This document shows, piece by piece, positions 43,107-52,139 of a DNA stretch of 64,000 nt. Position numbers and translations under genes: made by a program. How positions within the stretch are numbered: the stretch's first letter is position 1; each line of letters starts with the position of its first letter. The DNA is from Methanocorpusculum sp. (GTDB lineage: Archaea > Halobacteriota > Methanomicrobia > Methanomicrobiales > Methanocorpusculaceae), in contig JAFQBW010000017.1 in NCBI GenBank assembly GCA_017399555.1, positions 1-64,000 of the forward strand, read 5' to 3'. The notes beneath the pieces are model-generated. The model did not search any database and was not told where the DNA came from. It worked only from the letters and a program-made list of their open reading frames with translations.

Positions 43107-43745
43107 ATGAAGAAAATTGTAGCAATCAATGCAAGTCCCCGCACTGCCTGGAACACCGCAACCTTAGTCCGTGAGGCGGCAAAGGGTGCGGAATCGAAAG
43201 GTGCTGATGTAGTCACTTTCGACCTCTATAAATTAGAAAAATACACCGGATGCATCTCCTGCTTCGGCTGTAAACTGCCGGAGCAAAAAGGCATTTGCGT
43301 ATGCAAAGACGGCCTGTCCCCGGTTCTTGAAGAAATCCGCAATGCCGACGGGTTAATCCTTGGAACGCCAAACTATCTCGGCGATGTCTCTGCGGGATTT
43401 CGGGCACTCTATGAGCGGTTAATCTTCCAGTCCCTCACCTATCAGGCTGAACAGATGTGCTGCAACGAGCGCAGGATTCCGGTGCTGATGATTATGACCA
43501 GCAACGCCGCAGAGGAGTTCTACCCGCAGATTGGCTACGACAAGATGCTTGCCAACTACCAGCAGATGTTAAGCAATATGGTAGGACCAACAAAAATCCT
43601 CATCTCCGGAGATACCCTGCAGGTCAAAAACTACGACAAATACCAGTGGACCATGTTCGATCCCAAGGCAAAGCAGGAACGCCATGACACCATCTTCCCG
43701 CAGGAGATGCAGAAGGCGTTTGCACTGGGTGCAGAGCTTCTATAA
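43107..43745 (+). CDS. Iron-sulfur flavoprotein / NADPH-dependent FMN reductase family
   Basis: A 212-aa flavodoxin-fold protein. The phosphate loop is NASPRTAWNT near 9-18, a cysteine cluster (C50, C53, C56, then C65 and C67) follows, and GTPNYLGDVSAGF forms the FMN site. This fits Isf-type iron-sulfur flavoproteins common in methanogens, which carry electrons or detoxify oxygen species. Cysteine spacing differs somewhat from classical Isf, so the cluster type is uncertain. Single-gene unit. Confidence 0.85.
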   Translation: MKKIVAINASPRTAWNTATLVREAAKGAESKGADVVTFDLYKLEKYTGCISCFGCKLPEQKGICVCKDGLSPVLEEIRNADGLILGTPNYLGDVSAGFRALYERLIFQSLTYQAEQMCCNERRIPVLMIMTSNAAEEFYPQIGYDKMLANYQQMLSNMVGPTKILISGDTLQVKNYDKYQWTMFDPKAKQERHDTIFPQEMQKAFALGAELL

Positions 43746-43754
43746 TTCTACTTC

Positions 43755-43762
43755 TTTTTTTT
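43755..43762 (+). terminator. Oligo-T terminator after the flavoprotein gene
   Basis: Eight T residues a few bases after the stop codon. Confidence 0.5.
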
Positions 43763-43781
43763 AGCGGGATACTGCTCACGC

Positions 43782-43825
43782 GTTTTCCGCCCGGCTTCGC
43801 AGGGGCGTATTTCCTACGCGAAAAC
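43782..43825 (+). promoter_or_regulatory. Hairpin region upstream of pyrD
   Basis: CGCCC at 43788-43792 pairs with GGGCG at 43803-43807, and an outer GTTTTC/GAAAAC pairing flanks it with a bulge on the right side. It lies about 65 bases before pyrD, upstream of the likely promoter (CCAAATAATTAC close to the start). It may be part of the previous gene's 3' end or a regulatory element of the pyrimidine genes. Confidence 0.3.
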
Positions 43826-43887
43826 TACACAAAACCCACTCTCAACAGTGAGATAGATATTCTCACAAACCAAATAATTACCCATCA

Positions 43888-44772
43888 ATGTTACAGCTGC
43901 AGCTTCCTCAAAAAGAAATTGCGGGAGTCTCCCTGAATAACCACCTGCTCTTAGCCGCAGGAATTCTCGGAACTACCGCCGCCTCCTTAAACCGGATGCT
44001 GGAAAACGGCGCCGGCGGAGTGGTCACCAAATCCATCGGCCCGGTTCCCATCCCGGGACACCACGGCCCTGCCCTCCTTCCGGTTGACGGCGGCCTCATG
44101 AATGCTATGGGGCTTCCAAACCCGTCCGAAAACTTCCCGGAGGAGATTGCCCCGCTCGCCGGAAAGCCGGTTGTAGTCAGCATCTTCGGCGGAACGCCGG
44201 AAGAGTTCGGCAAAGTCGCATCCTGGTTCCCGGATGCAGAAGCATTCGAACTCAACCTCTCCTGCCCGCACGCAGAAGGATACGGCGCAGCCATCGGCGT
44301 CAACCCCAGAGTTGTCAAGGAATGTACCGAGATTGTCAAAGCATACGGCAAGCCGGTCTGGGTAAAACTCACCCCGAACGTCACTGACATCAAAGTAATC
44401 GGAAAAGCCGCAGAAGAAGGCGGCGCCGATGCTCTGGTCGCTATCAATACTGTCAAAGCCATGAGAATCTCCACCGAACTGCGCCGCCCGATGCTCGGAA
44501 ACAAATTCGGCGGACTTTCCGGCAAGGCCGTCTTCCCGGTTGCTGTTCGCGCCGTCTACGACCTCTATGAAGCTGTTGACATCCCGATTATCGGCTGCGG
44601 CGGAATCGACTCCGCAGACAACGTCCTCGAGATGATGATGGCAGGAGCCTCTGCTGTTGAAATCGGCAGCGCTGTCTATGACAACTTCAATGTCTTCTCG
44701 GACATTGTAAGCGACCTCTATGCCGAAGACGGAATACCGGCAGAGGAAATTGTGGGGTGCGCTCATGACTGA
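43888..44772 (+). CDS. pyrD: Dihydroorotate dehydrogenase, class 1B catalytic subunit
   Basis: Oxidises dihydroorotate to orotate in pyrimidine synthesis. A 294-aa TIM barrel with FMN; the catalytic base is C126 in NLSCPHAEGYG, as in NAD-linked class 1B enzymes (class 2 enzymes use Ser). The phosphate-binding GCGGIDS motif follows. The start of pyrK overlaps its stop, so the heterotetramer subunits are made together. Confidence 0.95.
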   Translation: MLQLQLPQKEIAGVSLNNHLLLAAGILGTTAASLNRMLENGAGGVVTKSIGPVPIPGHHGPALLPVDGGLMNAMGLPNPSENFPEEIAPLAGKPVVVSIFGGTPEEFGKVASWFPDAEAFELNLSCPHAEGYGAAIGVNPRVVKECTEIVKAYGKPVWVKLTPNVTDIKVIGKAAEEGGADALVAINTVKAMRISTELRRPMLGNKFGGLSGKAVFPVAVRAVYDLYEAVDIPIIGCGGIDSADNVLEMMMAGASAVEIGSAVYDNFNVFSDIVSDLYAEDGIPAEEIVGCAHD

Positions 44773-45526
44773 AGCCGCAACTCCTGTCATCGTCACCCTG
44801 ACCAAGGTCATTGACGAGTCACCATCCATCAAGACCTTCGTCTTCGACAAAGTCTTCGACATCAGACCGGGACAGTTCTGCATGGTCTGGATTCCGGGCG
44901 TTGACGAGATTCCGATGGCGTTTTCTGCAGCAAACTCCATCACCGTCATGAAGGTCGGAGATGCAACCGCATCTCTTTTTGAATTAAAAGCGGGAGACAA
45001 GATTGGAATCCGCGGACCGTTCGGCAACGGCTTCCACCCCGAAGGAAAGACCTTAGCCATTGCCGGCGGAATCGGCGTTACCCCGCTCTTTACCCTTGCC
45101 GCAACCGGCGAGGTTGACACCTTCATCCTTGGTGCTCGAACCAAGACCGAACTCATCTTCACCGAAGAGTTAGAGAAGGTCACCGACCTGAAAATCGCCA
45201 CCGACGACGGAACCTTCGGCTACCACGGATTTGTAACCGGCATCATGGATGAACTCGACATCAGCGAGTATGACTCCATCTGCGTCTGCGGACCGGAAAT
45301 GATGATGAAGGGCATCCTTGACCGCTTAGCGGCAAAAGGCCTTGCCGGACGCGGACAGTTCTCCATGCACAGATATATGAAATGCGCAATCGGCGTCTGC
45401 GGCTCATGCTGTATGGACCCGAACGGATACCGCGTCTGCAAAGACGGACCGGTATTCTCCGGCGAGATTCTCTTAACCGGAGAACTCGGACAGCACCACA
45501 GAGGACCAAGCGGAAGAAGAGAATAA
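44765..45526 (+). CDS. pyrK: Dihydroorotate dehydrogenase electron-transfer subunit
   Basis: A 253-aa FAD and 2Fe-2S protein that passes electrons from PyrD to NAD. FAD-binding RPGQFCMVW near 33, the NAD-binding GGIGVTPL, and C-terminal cluster cysteines CAIGVCGSCC plus the later RVC. The start at 44765 matches the family and overlaps pyrD by eight bases. Confidence 0.95.
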   Translation: MTEAATPVIVTLTKVIDESPSIKTFVFDKVFDIRPGQFCMVWIPGVDEIPMAFSAANSITVMKVGDATASLFELKAGDKIGIRGPFGNGFHPEGKTLAIAGGIGVTPLFTLAATGEVDTFILGARTKTELIFTEELEKVTDLKIATDDGTFGYHGFVTGIMDELDISEYDSICVCGPEMMMKGILDRLAAKGLAGRGQFSMHRYMKCAIGVCGSCCMDPNGYRVCKDGPVFSGEILLTGELGQHHRGPSGRRE

Positions 45527-45528
45527 TC

Positions 45529-46158
45529 ATGAAACCAGAAGTAAAAATCATCACCTGCCCGAAATGCGGCTCCAAACAGCAGTTCACCATGTATCCGAGC
45601 ATCAACGCCGGAAACCATGACCTGCGCGAAAAGTTCCTGGACGGACACCTGACCACCTTAGTCTGCGACGAGTGCGGATTCTCCGGCGTTGTCGAGTACC
45701 CGATGCTCTACCACGACTTAGACGAGAAGTTCTCGCTCTTCTTCAAGCCGGACTCAGACGAGCGCGTGGCAAAACTGCCGAACGTGCTTCCGGCACACTT
45801 AGTCAAGGACATCAGAATGCGCCTTGTCCACACCCAGGATGACCTCCGCGAGAAGATTTTCATCTTCCGCGACAAACTCGACGACCGTTTAGTCGAGGTC
45901 GTAAAAGACTCCATTCTTCGCGAAATGGAAGCAAAGAAGGAGAAGATTTTACCGGACGCACTTTACTATGCTGAGGACCGCTTCGCCTGCGAGGGAAGAA
46001 GCTTAATCTTTGTCCCGAGAAAGGGCGAGGAGTACCTTGACCCGATTAAGATTCCGTTCACCACCTACGAAAACATCGGCAAGATGATGTCCGGTATCTG
46101 GGAGCGCGAGGTGGAAGGATACGCAGTCGTTGACAACGAGTGGGTTAAAACGGTATGA
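45529..46158 (+). CDS. CpXC-domain zinc-ribbon protein, copy 1
   Basis: A 209-aa protein with an N-terminal zinc ribbon C10/C13 and C46/C49 (CPKC, CDEC) and a long alpha-beta C-terminal part. It fits the CpXC domain family of unknown function. It starts two bases after pyrK and overlaps the next gene by four bases, so the two paralogs are in the pyrDK transcript. The start is chosen so as not to enter pyrK. Confidence 0.82.
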   Translation: MKPEVKIITCPKCGSKQQFTMYPSINAGNHDLREKFLDGHLTTLVCDECGFSGVVEYPMLYHDLDEKFSLFFKPDSDERVAKLPNVLPAHLVKDIRMRLVHTQDDLREKIFIFRDKLDDRLVEVVKDSILREMEAKKEKILPDALYYAEDRFACEGRSLIFVPRKGEEYLDPIKIPFTTYENIGKMMSGIWEREVEGYAVVDNEWVKTV

Positions 46159-46883
46159 ACTTCGAAGACGATATTGAAGACGCGATTATCTGTCCGAACT
46201 GCAACCACGAGCAGGAACTCCATGTAACCCCGACGGTAAATGTCACGGTTGACCCTGACATGAAGGAGAAGGTTCTCTCCGGAGAGCTGTTCCTTTTTAC
46301 CTGCGAGAACTGCGGATTTTCCGGATATGCCGGTTTCCCGTTCATTTATGAGGACAAGGAGACCAACGGCGGGTTCTTAATCTATATGGAGCCGGGATGC
46401 GAGGACCGCGAGGTCGGCGTTGACGGCGATGTTGCAGACCAGGTGCTTCTCCAGAATATGACGATGCGCCTTGTCACAACCATCAACGAGCTGAAAGAGA
46501 AGATTTTCATCTTCGAGGCAGGCTTAGATGACCGTGTGGTGGAACTCTTTAAGATGCTTTCGCTTTCGAAGATGAAGGCGGATGAGGCATCCCAGATTCC
46601 AGATGAGCTTCGCTTCAGCAAGATGGATACCATAGACGGCGAGGAGAAGATTTTCTTTGCGGCATTCGCAGACGAGCAGTACTTAGGGGTGCTGGAACTG
46701 CCGTATGCGCTGTATCAGTCCTGTCTGATTACCGGAGAGCCTATCTGGGATTATCCGGTAAACGAGTGCGGTGCGGTTGATCAGCAGTGGATTATGGATC
46801 GTCTGCAGTCCGGTGTTACCCGGGACGCAGAGCCGGAATGCGACTGCGGATGCGACGGCAACTGCGACTCCTGCGGAAACTAA
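46155..46883 (+). CDS. CpXC-domain zinc-ribbon protein, copy 2 with Cys-rich tail
   Basis: A 242-aa paralog of the preceding gene: C13/C16 and C50/C53 form the ribbon, and the shared middle block (LKEKIFIFEAGLDDRVVEL here, DDLREKIFIF in copy 1) confirms homology. It differs by a C-terminal tail with five cysteines in the last thirteen residues (CDCGCDGNCDSC), which could bind a metal. Function unknown. Confidence 0.82.
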   Translation: MNFEDDIEDAIICPNCNHEQELHVTPTVNVTVDPDMKEKVLSGELFLFTCENCGFSGYAGFPFIYEDKETNGGFLIYMEPGCEDREVGVDGDVADQVLLQNMTMRLVTTINELKEKIFIFEAGLDDRVVELFKMLSLSKMKADEASQIPDELRFSKMDTIDGEEKIFFAAFADEQYLGVLELPYALYQSCLITGEPIWDYPVNECGAVDQQWIMDRLQSGVTRDAEPECDCGCDGNCDSCGN

Positions 46884-46884
46884 G

Positions 46885-48255
46885 ATGAGGAATTTATCAG
46901 AGTTCGGGCTTTCCGGCGTGGTGTCTGCGGAGGTTATGCGTGCCGTGGATAAGAATGCGGACGCCTGGATTTCCGCACGCGAACGGATGGAATCTGCCGG
47001 CACGCAGCTTGCAAATGCGGTCCGGATGGAAAAGCCCGGCTCTGTTCTTTTTTTATGCGGCTCGGGAAATAACGGCGGAGACGGGTATGTTGCGGCCCGC
47101 CATTTAGCAGAGGAGACCGCGGTTACGGTTGTGTCTTTCGGCGCAAAAACACCGGAGGCAAAATCCGCCTTTGCCGCGCTTGCAGCATCTCCGGTTGCCC
47201 TCTTCGAGGTACGGACGGAGGCGGACCTGCCGCTGTTTTCGGCGGATGTTATTGTGGACTGCCTGCTTGGAACAGGCGCAGTGCCGCCGCTTCGGCCGCT
47301 TTACGCAGAAGCGGTTTCCCGGATGAATGCCGCATCAGCGAAGGTTATCGCCTGCGATGTGCCGACACCGGAGGCGCGGGCAGACCGCGTCTGTGCGTTC
47401 CATTTGGCAAAGACAGACGGCGCTGAGGTGTATAAAATCGGCATTCCGCTTGCGGCGGAGGTGTTCTGCGGGGAAGGCGACCTGCTTTCCGTGCAGGCGA
47501 AGGATTCTGCGGCGCATAAGGGTGCAGGCGGCACGGTGCTTGTCATCGGCGGAGGTCCCTATCAGGGAGCGCCGTTTTTCGCAGGCGAGGCGGCATTCAG
47601 AGCCGGCGCGGATATTGTCCGCGTGGCAAGTCCGGTTGACGGGTTTATGCCGGATGTGATTTTAGAGCGCCTGGAAGGTGAGAAAATCACGGCGGAGCAC
47701 AAAGCCCGCTTAATCGCACTGGCAGAGGCCGCGGACGTTGTTATCGCCGGGCCGGGACTTGGCAGTGATGCGGAGTCTCTGGAGACGGTCCGCGAGGTTG
47801 TGCCGCATGCAAAGCGTGCGGTAGTCGATGCAGACCTCCTGCGCCTTCCGTTTCCAAAAGCCCGTGAGGAGACGATTTATACGCCGCATGCAGGTGAGTT
47901 TGCCCGCCTGTTCGGCAAAGCCCCGGAGGATTTGGCAGAGCGCGGAAGGGCTGTCCGGGAAGCCGCGGCATCCTCTGGAGCGGTTATCATCCTGAAAGGA
48001 GAGACAGATGTCATCTCGGACGGCTGCCGCGTGCGGTTTAACAGAAGCGGCTGTCAGGCGATGACGGTCGGCGGCACAGGCGATGTGCTCTCCGGCGTCT
48101 GCGGCGGGCTTCTCTGCCGGATGTCAGCGTTTGATGCGGCATGTGCGGGCGTGTATGCGGAAGGGCGGGCCGGAGAAAAGGCGGCATCGGATGTGGGAGA
48201 TGGTATGATGCCGTCTGATTTGCTGAAAGAGATTGCCGGTATTCTCTGGAAGTAA
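46885..48255 (+). CDS. nnr: Bifunctional NAD(P)HX epimerase / ADP-dependent dehydratase
   Basis: Repairs hydrated NAD(P)H. The N-terminal epimerase domain (1-205) has GSGNNGGDGYVAARH near 49-63; the C-terminal ribokinase-like dehydratase (about 215-456) has GAGGTVLVIGGG, the AGPGLG loop and the GGTGDVLSG catalytic loop. Complete fusion of 456 aa. The start at 46885 follows the preceding stop by one base and matches the family N terminus. Confidence 0.93.
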   Translation: MRNLSEFGLSGVVSAEVMRAVDKNADAWISARERMESAGTQLANAVRMEKPGSVLFLCGSGNNGGDGYVAARHLAEETAVTVVSFGAKTPEAKSAFAALAASPVALFEVRTEADLPLFSADVIVDCLLGTGAVPPLRPLYAEAVSRMNAASAKVIACDVPTPEARADRVCAFHLAKTDGAEVYKIGIPLAAEVFCGEGDLLSVQAKDSAAHKGAGGTVLVIGGGPYQGAPFFAGEAAFRAGADIVRVASPVDGFMPDVILERLEGEKITAEHKARLIALAEAADVVIAGPGLGSDAESLETVREVVPHAKRAVVDADLLRLPFPKAREETIYTPHAGEFARLFGKAPEDLAERGRAVREAAASSGAVIILKGETDVISDGCRVRFNRSGCQAMTVGGTGDVLSGVCGGLLCRMSAFDAACAGVYAEGRAGEKAASDVGDGMMPSDLLKEIAGILWK

Positions 48256-48258
48256 TTC

Positions 48259-48266
48259 TTTTTTTT
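48259..48266 (+). terminator. Oligo-T terminator after the NAD(P)HX repair gene
   Basis: Eight T residues following the stop codon, in a 126-bp gap before the convergent surface-protein operon. Confidence 0.5.
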
Positions 48267-48381
48267 GCAGGGGGCGTTGCTCCTCATTTGAGTTGAAGTG
48301 TTTTCAAGACCCCGGATATATTTGGAAAAGAACGTGCGTTCCGTTCCAAACCAAGTCAGAATCTGCCAAAAAAAGAGATAT

Positions 48382-48972
48382 TTATTTTCGCCCGGTCAGA
48401 CCTGCAAGAGCGAGTGCGAGGATGATTCCGGCAAGCGGAGCAGGGGATGCGGGCAGGTTTGGTTCTGACGGCGAAGGGATGTCAACCGGAGGGGTTGTTG
48501 GAACATCGCTTTGCGGAGTGTCTGTTGGAAGTTCCGGCGGGGCTTGCGGTGTTTCTGCCGCAGGCGGAGTCAGTCCGGCAGAGGATTCCGGTATCTCAAC
48601 GGGGATGGTGAGCTGAATCTGTGCGGTCTGCTGAGCGGATGAGGGGTTGTAGGTTTGGGTTACAGAGATGTCCGTTCCTGCAACGGAGTAGGTGATTTCA
48701 CTGCCGACGACAGCCCCGCTGATGAGGAATTTATCATCGAATGTGCCCGAGCCGCCGATTTTTCCCGCCTCGGTGAGGGTGAAGGTTGAGGTGATGCCGT
48801 TTACCTCGGCAGTGATTACTGTTCCTGCCGGGAATGGTTTTCCCTCGTGGTTGTAAAGTGTTCCGTAGAACTGTGCCGGAAGGCTTGGGACGTCTGCGAT
48901 ATCCGCAGAGACCGGGCATACGATGAGGGCAAACAGGCAGGCGAGAGCGAGGAGAATGTATGCGGGCTTCAT
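48382..48972 (-). CDS. Secreted membrane-anchored protein, 196 aa
   Basis: A signal peptide at 1-23 (hydrophobic, ending VSA), then a beta-rich domain at about 30-125 of carboxypeptidase-regulatory or Ig type (YNHEGKPFPAGTVITAEVNG), a Pro/Thr/Ser linker at 128-172 and a C-terminal helix (LAGIILALALAGL) with a short basic end. Its start overlaps the stop of the large upstream surface protein by four bases. Inferred: a cell-surface anchor or partner of that protein. Confidence 0.8.
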   Translation of the reverse strand: MKPAYILLALACLFALIVCPVSADIADVPSLPAQFYGTLYNHEGKPFPAGTVITAEVNGITSTFTLTEAGKIGGSGTFDDKFLISGAVVGSEITYSVAGTDISVTQTYNPSSAQQTAQIQLTIPVEIPESSAGLTPPAAETPQAPPELPTDTPQSDVPTTPPVDIPSPSEPNLPASPAPLAGIILALALAGLTGRK

Positions 48973-51806
48973 GCAGTGTTTCCTAAGTATGTTCCGTCTG
49001 CTTCAACGTAGAGCCAGTGTCCGTTTCCAAGCCCGAGTTTGAGTTCTGCGGAGTTTTCAGAGCTTCCGCCGTTGACGATTACTGTGCCCCATTTGCTCTG
49101 TTCAGTGTCCCACGGCATACAGCGTACCCAGTCGAGGTTGGAGAAGGCGGACTTTGCGGTCATGGGTTTTTCTGCGGAGAGTCCAACGGCGTTCCATCCT
49201 TTATAGACGGTCTTTGACGGCGGGGTGTTTACGGCTGTGGAGTATTTGAGGGTGAGTTCATCCGCTCCTTTGGAGTACACCCAGTATCCGTCAAGGGGTT
49301 TTATGGCTGTGTCCGCTTTGAGGACGTACCATCCGGTCTTTGCGTCATAGCCGAGCGGAGATATGCCGTCTGTATCAAGCGCGCCGAAGAGTTCGGATGC
49401 GGTGTCGCAGGATGCGTCAAGATATTTTGGAACGGAGATGAAGTTCCATCCGGGGTTGAGATTGACTTTTTCAGAACCTTTTAAGATTGGAGCAACAGGT
49501 TGCTCCGGAGATGTGTATGTTCCAATCTCTGAGACGGTACTCGTAATTTTTATGACATTGATGTACGTTCCTTTGGATTCCTCAGAGACAACACCGGTAA
49601 AGGTTATTTCAAGGATTGTGTCTGACTTGAAGTTAAGTATAAAGCCAGATATTTTGGAACTCTCATAGTCATTGATGACTGTCTCTCCATTTCTCTTGAC
49701 ATCCGTACTTATTTTCAAGTTCTCAAGAGGAGAGGTGATTGTTAAAGAATCAGAATCTATCATCGAACCACCTGGAATCCTCACTTTCAGACTGCCAGTC
49801 ACACTTTGTCCTGCATCTAAGGATTCTGATGGGCTGATGATAACATCATAGTAAATTTCTGTCGGTTCTGGTTTTGGATTTACTTCATTCTCACTTACAA
49901 CAAAGAAGGAAAACGCTGTATATCTATCGTCTATGTTCTGCGTATACAATACATCACAAAATGCCCCTGCAGCGTTTTCAGGATACATATTCTTCAGATT
50001 GAATAATACCGAACTTCCTGGGATATTGTAGCTTCCCTCTATGTTCAGGACAATATCATACCCTCCTCCCGTACTACTAACCGGACCTACATTAAAAACT
50101 GTGTCATCTCCCGGGTGCTGGATAACGACAAAGTATTCTCCTGTTGACATACTGGATTTTGCAGTATCAAGCGAGATACTAAACTCTCCTTTTGAATTTG
50201 GTGCAACAGTTCCAACACTTACATAATTCAATCCCAGAACATAGTATTGGAGTAACAGCGTATCTTTGGTTTTTCCGGAAATTGATGCCTCTTTATCCTG
50301 AGTTACAACATATTCTGGCGTATCCGGATTCTCAGATACATCTGGGTTGACAGATGCAGTGATAATATTCTCAAACTCCCATACTGCATACTTACCCTTA
50401 GTTATATCTGAAATAGCAGGAGCTGTACTACTGTCACTTGCAACAGCATAGAACTCATATGTTCCAAGTTCGGTAAGTCTTGGAAGAGAAGCAGTTGCTT
50501 TCCAGCGCATATCTACCGGGACATCTGGCTCTTCTGTAAGACAAGTTACAACTCCCGTTGGTGTTTTGAGATAGATATACACAAAATCAGTTGCGGTATT
50601 TACTCCCGAAAAAGAAATTTTATTTTGTACGTGGTTCAGACCTGTGTTAGTAATAGAGATAATTCCTGTATTAGAATCAGCAGGGGTGAGATAAATAAAA
50701 GTTGAATCATCATACATATCATCAACATTCTGTTGATTTATTGCATCGCGTAAAGCCTGAGCGACGCTGAGAAAATCACGGTCTTTGGTGTCGAATATAA
50801 CTGATGCTCCCTGCTGTGAATTATATGGTTTCAGATAAAATTCATAATCACCATTTCCAATGCTGACAGGATAAATGTTGAACTCCTTATCATACATAGG
50901 GTGCTGAATTCCTATGCGATATTCCCCGGATTCAAAACCGGAGGTACTAATCTCAATCCGGAAGGTATTATCATTAGAGACAGGAACACACTCTGTAATC
51001 ATCATCTCGTTGTTAAAGAGATAGTAAACAACTTCATCAGTCCCATAAGCCATTCCAGAAAAGACAACCGAATTACCTGTGTTTACTCCGGAGGGCGAAG
51101 AAGTTATAGTAATTTCTGGTTGCATTAATCCAATCAGGATTCTGGCATATTTCTTATTTCCAAGTTCTTCAAGAGATTGAATCGTCTCCTCTCCGGATAC
51201 CACACAGAAAGCATATGTTCCTACATCAAGTTTCTTACTGCCTGATTCAAGACCAAAAGTATCTACTTCCACAGACCACTTTCCATCCACAACTGACACA
51301 GCATTATCTGTAATCTCTGTAAGTGGGAACATAGTTCCAGAAATATATACTCTTACAGAATCACCATAAGTATTCTCACCAGACAGGGTGAATGGTTCAA
51401 GAAGATAATACGCTGTATCTTCCGAAGTAATGGTGATACTGCCACCTGCTTTGTGTGATAATACAACAACCTCTTTTGTAGTAGAAATCTTCTCACCATT
51501 TACCGTAGCATTCAGCCAGACAGTATATGTTCCGGGCAACTCGTATGTATGAGAAAGTGATTTGCTTGAAGCGCCCAAAGAAAACTCGGGAGTTCCATCA
51601 CCAAAATTTACTTTGAGGTCAGTGCAATCCGCACTGGAAAAGGTAAATACTGCATTTGCAGGATACTCTGAATAGGTGTCCGAGATTGAATTAATATTTA
51701 GATACGGAGATGCCCCTGCCGAACCTGCGAACAGCAGACACAAAACCGCCGCGAACAGAATGCCTCTAATCAAAGAGCGCGATATAGTTGTGCGAGTGAC
51801 TTCCAT
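48969..51806 (-). CDS. Large secreted surface protein with a PKD domain and repeats
   Basis: A 945-aa exported protein: signal peptide at about 1-32, a PKD-like domain near 40-115 (VNFGDGTPEF), then two similar modules of about 250 residues whose ends carry Y(R/F)(I/V)(G/V)IQHP motifs, as in the DUF3821-type surface proteins of Methanomicrobiales. A C-terminal LNPGWNFISVP domain follows. There is no C-terminal membrane helix; the coupled downstream gene has one. The central part is distinctly A/T-rich compared with the 3' end (48969-49500), hinting at a mosaic origin. Likely a target of AglB glycosylation. Confidence 0.85.
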   Translation of the reverse strand: MEVTRTTISRSLIRGILFAAVLCLLFAGSAGASPYLNINSISDTYSEYPANAVFTFSSADCTDLKVNFGDGTPEFSLGASSKSLSHTYELPGTYTVWLNATVNGEKISTTKEVVVLSHKAGGSITITSEDTAYYLLEPFTLSGENTYGDSVRVYISGTMFPLTEITDNAVSVVDGKWSVEVDTFGLESGSKKLDVGTYAFCVVSGEETIQSLEELGNKKYARILIGLMQPEITITSSPSGVNTGNSVVFSGMAYGTDEVVYYLFNNEMMITECVPVSNDNTFRIEISTSGFESGEYRIGIQHPMYDKEFNIYPVSIGNGDYEFYLKPYNSQQGASVIFDTKDRDFLSVAQALRDAINQQNVDDMYDDSTFIYLTPADSNTGIISITNTGLNHVQNKISFSGVNTATDFVYIYLKTPTGVVTCLTEEPDVPVDMRWKATASLPRLTELGTYEFYAVASDSSTAPAISDITKGKYAVWEFENIITASVNPDVSENPDTPEYVVTQDKEASISGKTKDTLLLQYYVLGLNYVSVGTVAPNSKGEFSISLDTAKSSMSTGEYFVVIQHPGDDTVFNVGPVSSTGGGYDIVLNIEGSYNIPGSSVLFNLKNMYPENAAGAFCDVLYTQNIDDRYTAFSFFVVSENEVNPKPEPTEIYYDVIISPSESLDAGQSVTGSLKVRIPGGSMIDSDSLTITSPLENLKISTDVKRNGETVINDYESSKISGFILNFKSDTILEITFTGVVSEESKGTYINVIKITSTVSEIGTYTSPEQPVAPILKGSEKVNLNPGWNFISVPKYLDASCDTASELFGALDTDGISPLGYDAKTGWYVLKADTAIKPLDGYWVYSKGADELTLKYSTAVNTPPSKTVYKGWNAVGLSAEKPMTAKSAFSNLDWVRCMPWDTEQSKWGTVIVNGGSSENSAELKLGLGNGHWLYVEADGTYLGNTA

Positions 51807-51902
51807 ATAACAATAATATGTTGCGTAATTTTACATCAATGTTGCGCAGATATGGGCTATTTACAAAATTATGTTTCACAGGATGAACACTGAATAGATA
51901 CT

Positions 51903-52122
51903 GAAAAGAACACAGACCACACAGACACGGGCGACGCCCGCAGCGACCAGTCGCTCCCGCCTGACGGCGGGCTGCTGCCGCAGCCGCTTTGTGGTCGCTA
52001 ACTGTATCTTTGAATCACCAAGCAACGCTCAGTCGCGGCTGCGGCAGCAGCTCACGACCAACGGGAGTGAGAGCGACGCGTTGCTGCGCCGAAGGCGCGT
52101 CTGTGTTGTCTGTGTTCTTTTC
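51903..52122. repeat. Nested inverted repeat, about 220 bp, possible MITE or structured RNA
   Basis: Outer arms of 24 bp at 51903-51926 and 52099-52122 differ at one position and each contains a doubled ACACAGAC-like unit. Inner arms of 17 bp at 51971-51987 and 52035-52051 (GCTGCTGCCGCAGCCGC) match perfectly around a 47-bp loop. Between them further GC-rich stretches pair in part. The element is much richer in GC than its surroundings and has no ORF of its own. It resembles intergenic palindromic repeats or a non-autonomous element; whether other copies exist cannot be seen here. Confidence 0.6.
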
Positions 52123-52139
52123 CAAATGTATCCGAGGCA

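Noticed and set aside
43987-45201. Minus-strand 404-codon ORF opposite pyrD and pyrK
   Set aside because: Both plus-strand genes are certain; the antisense frame is open because of codon bias.
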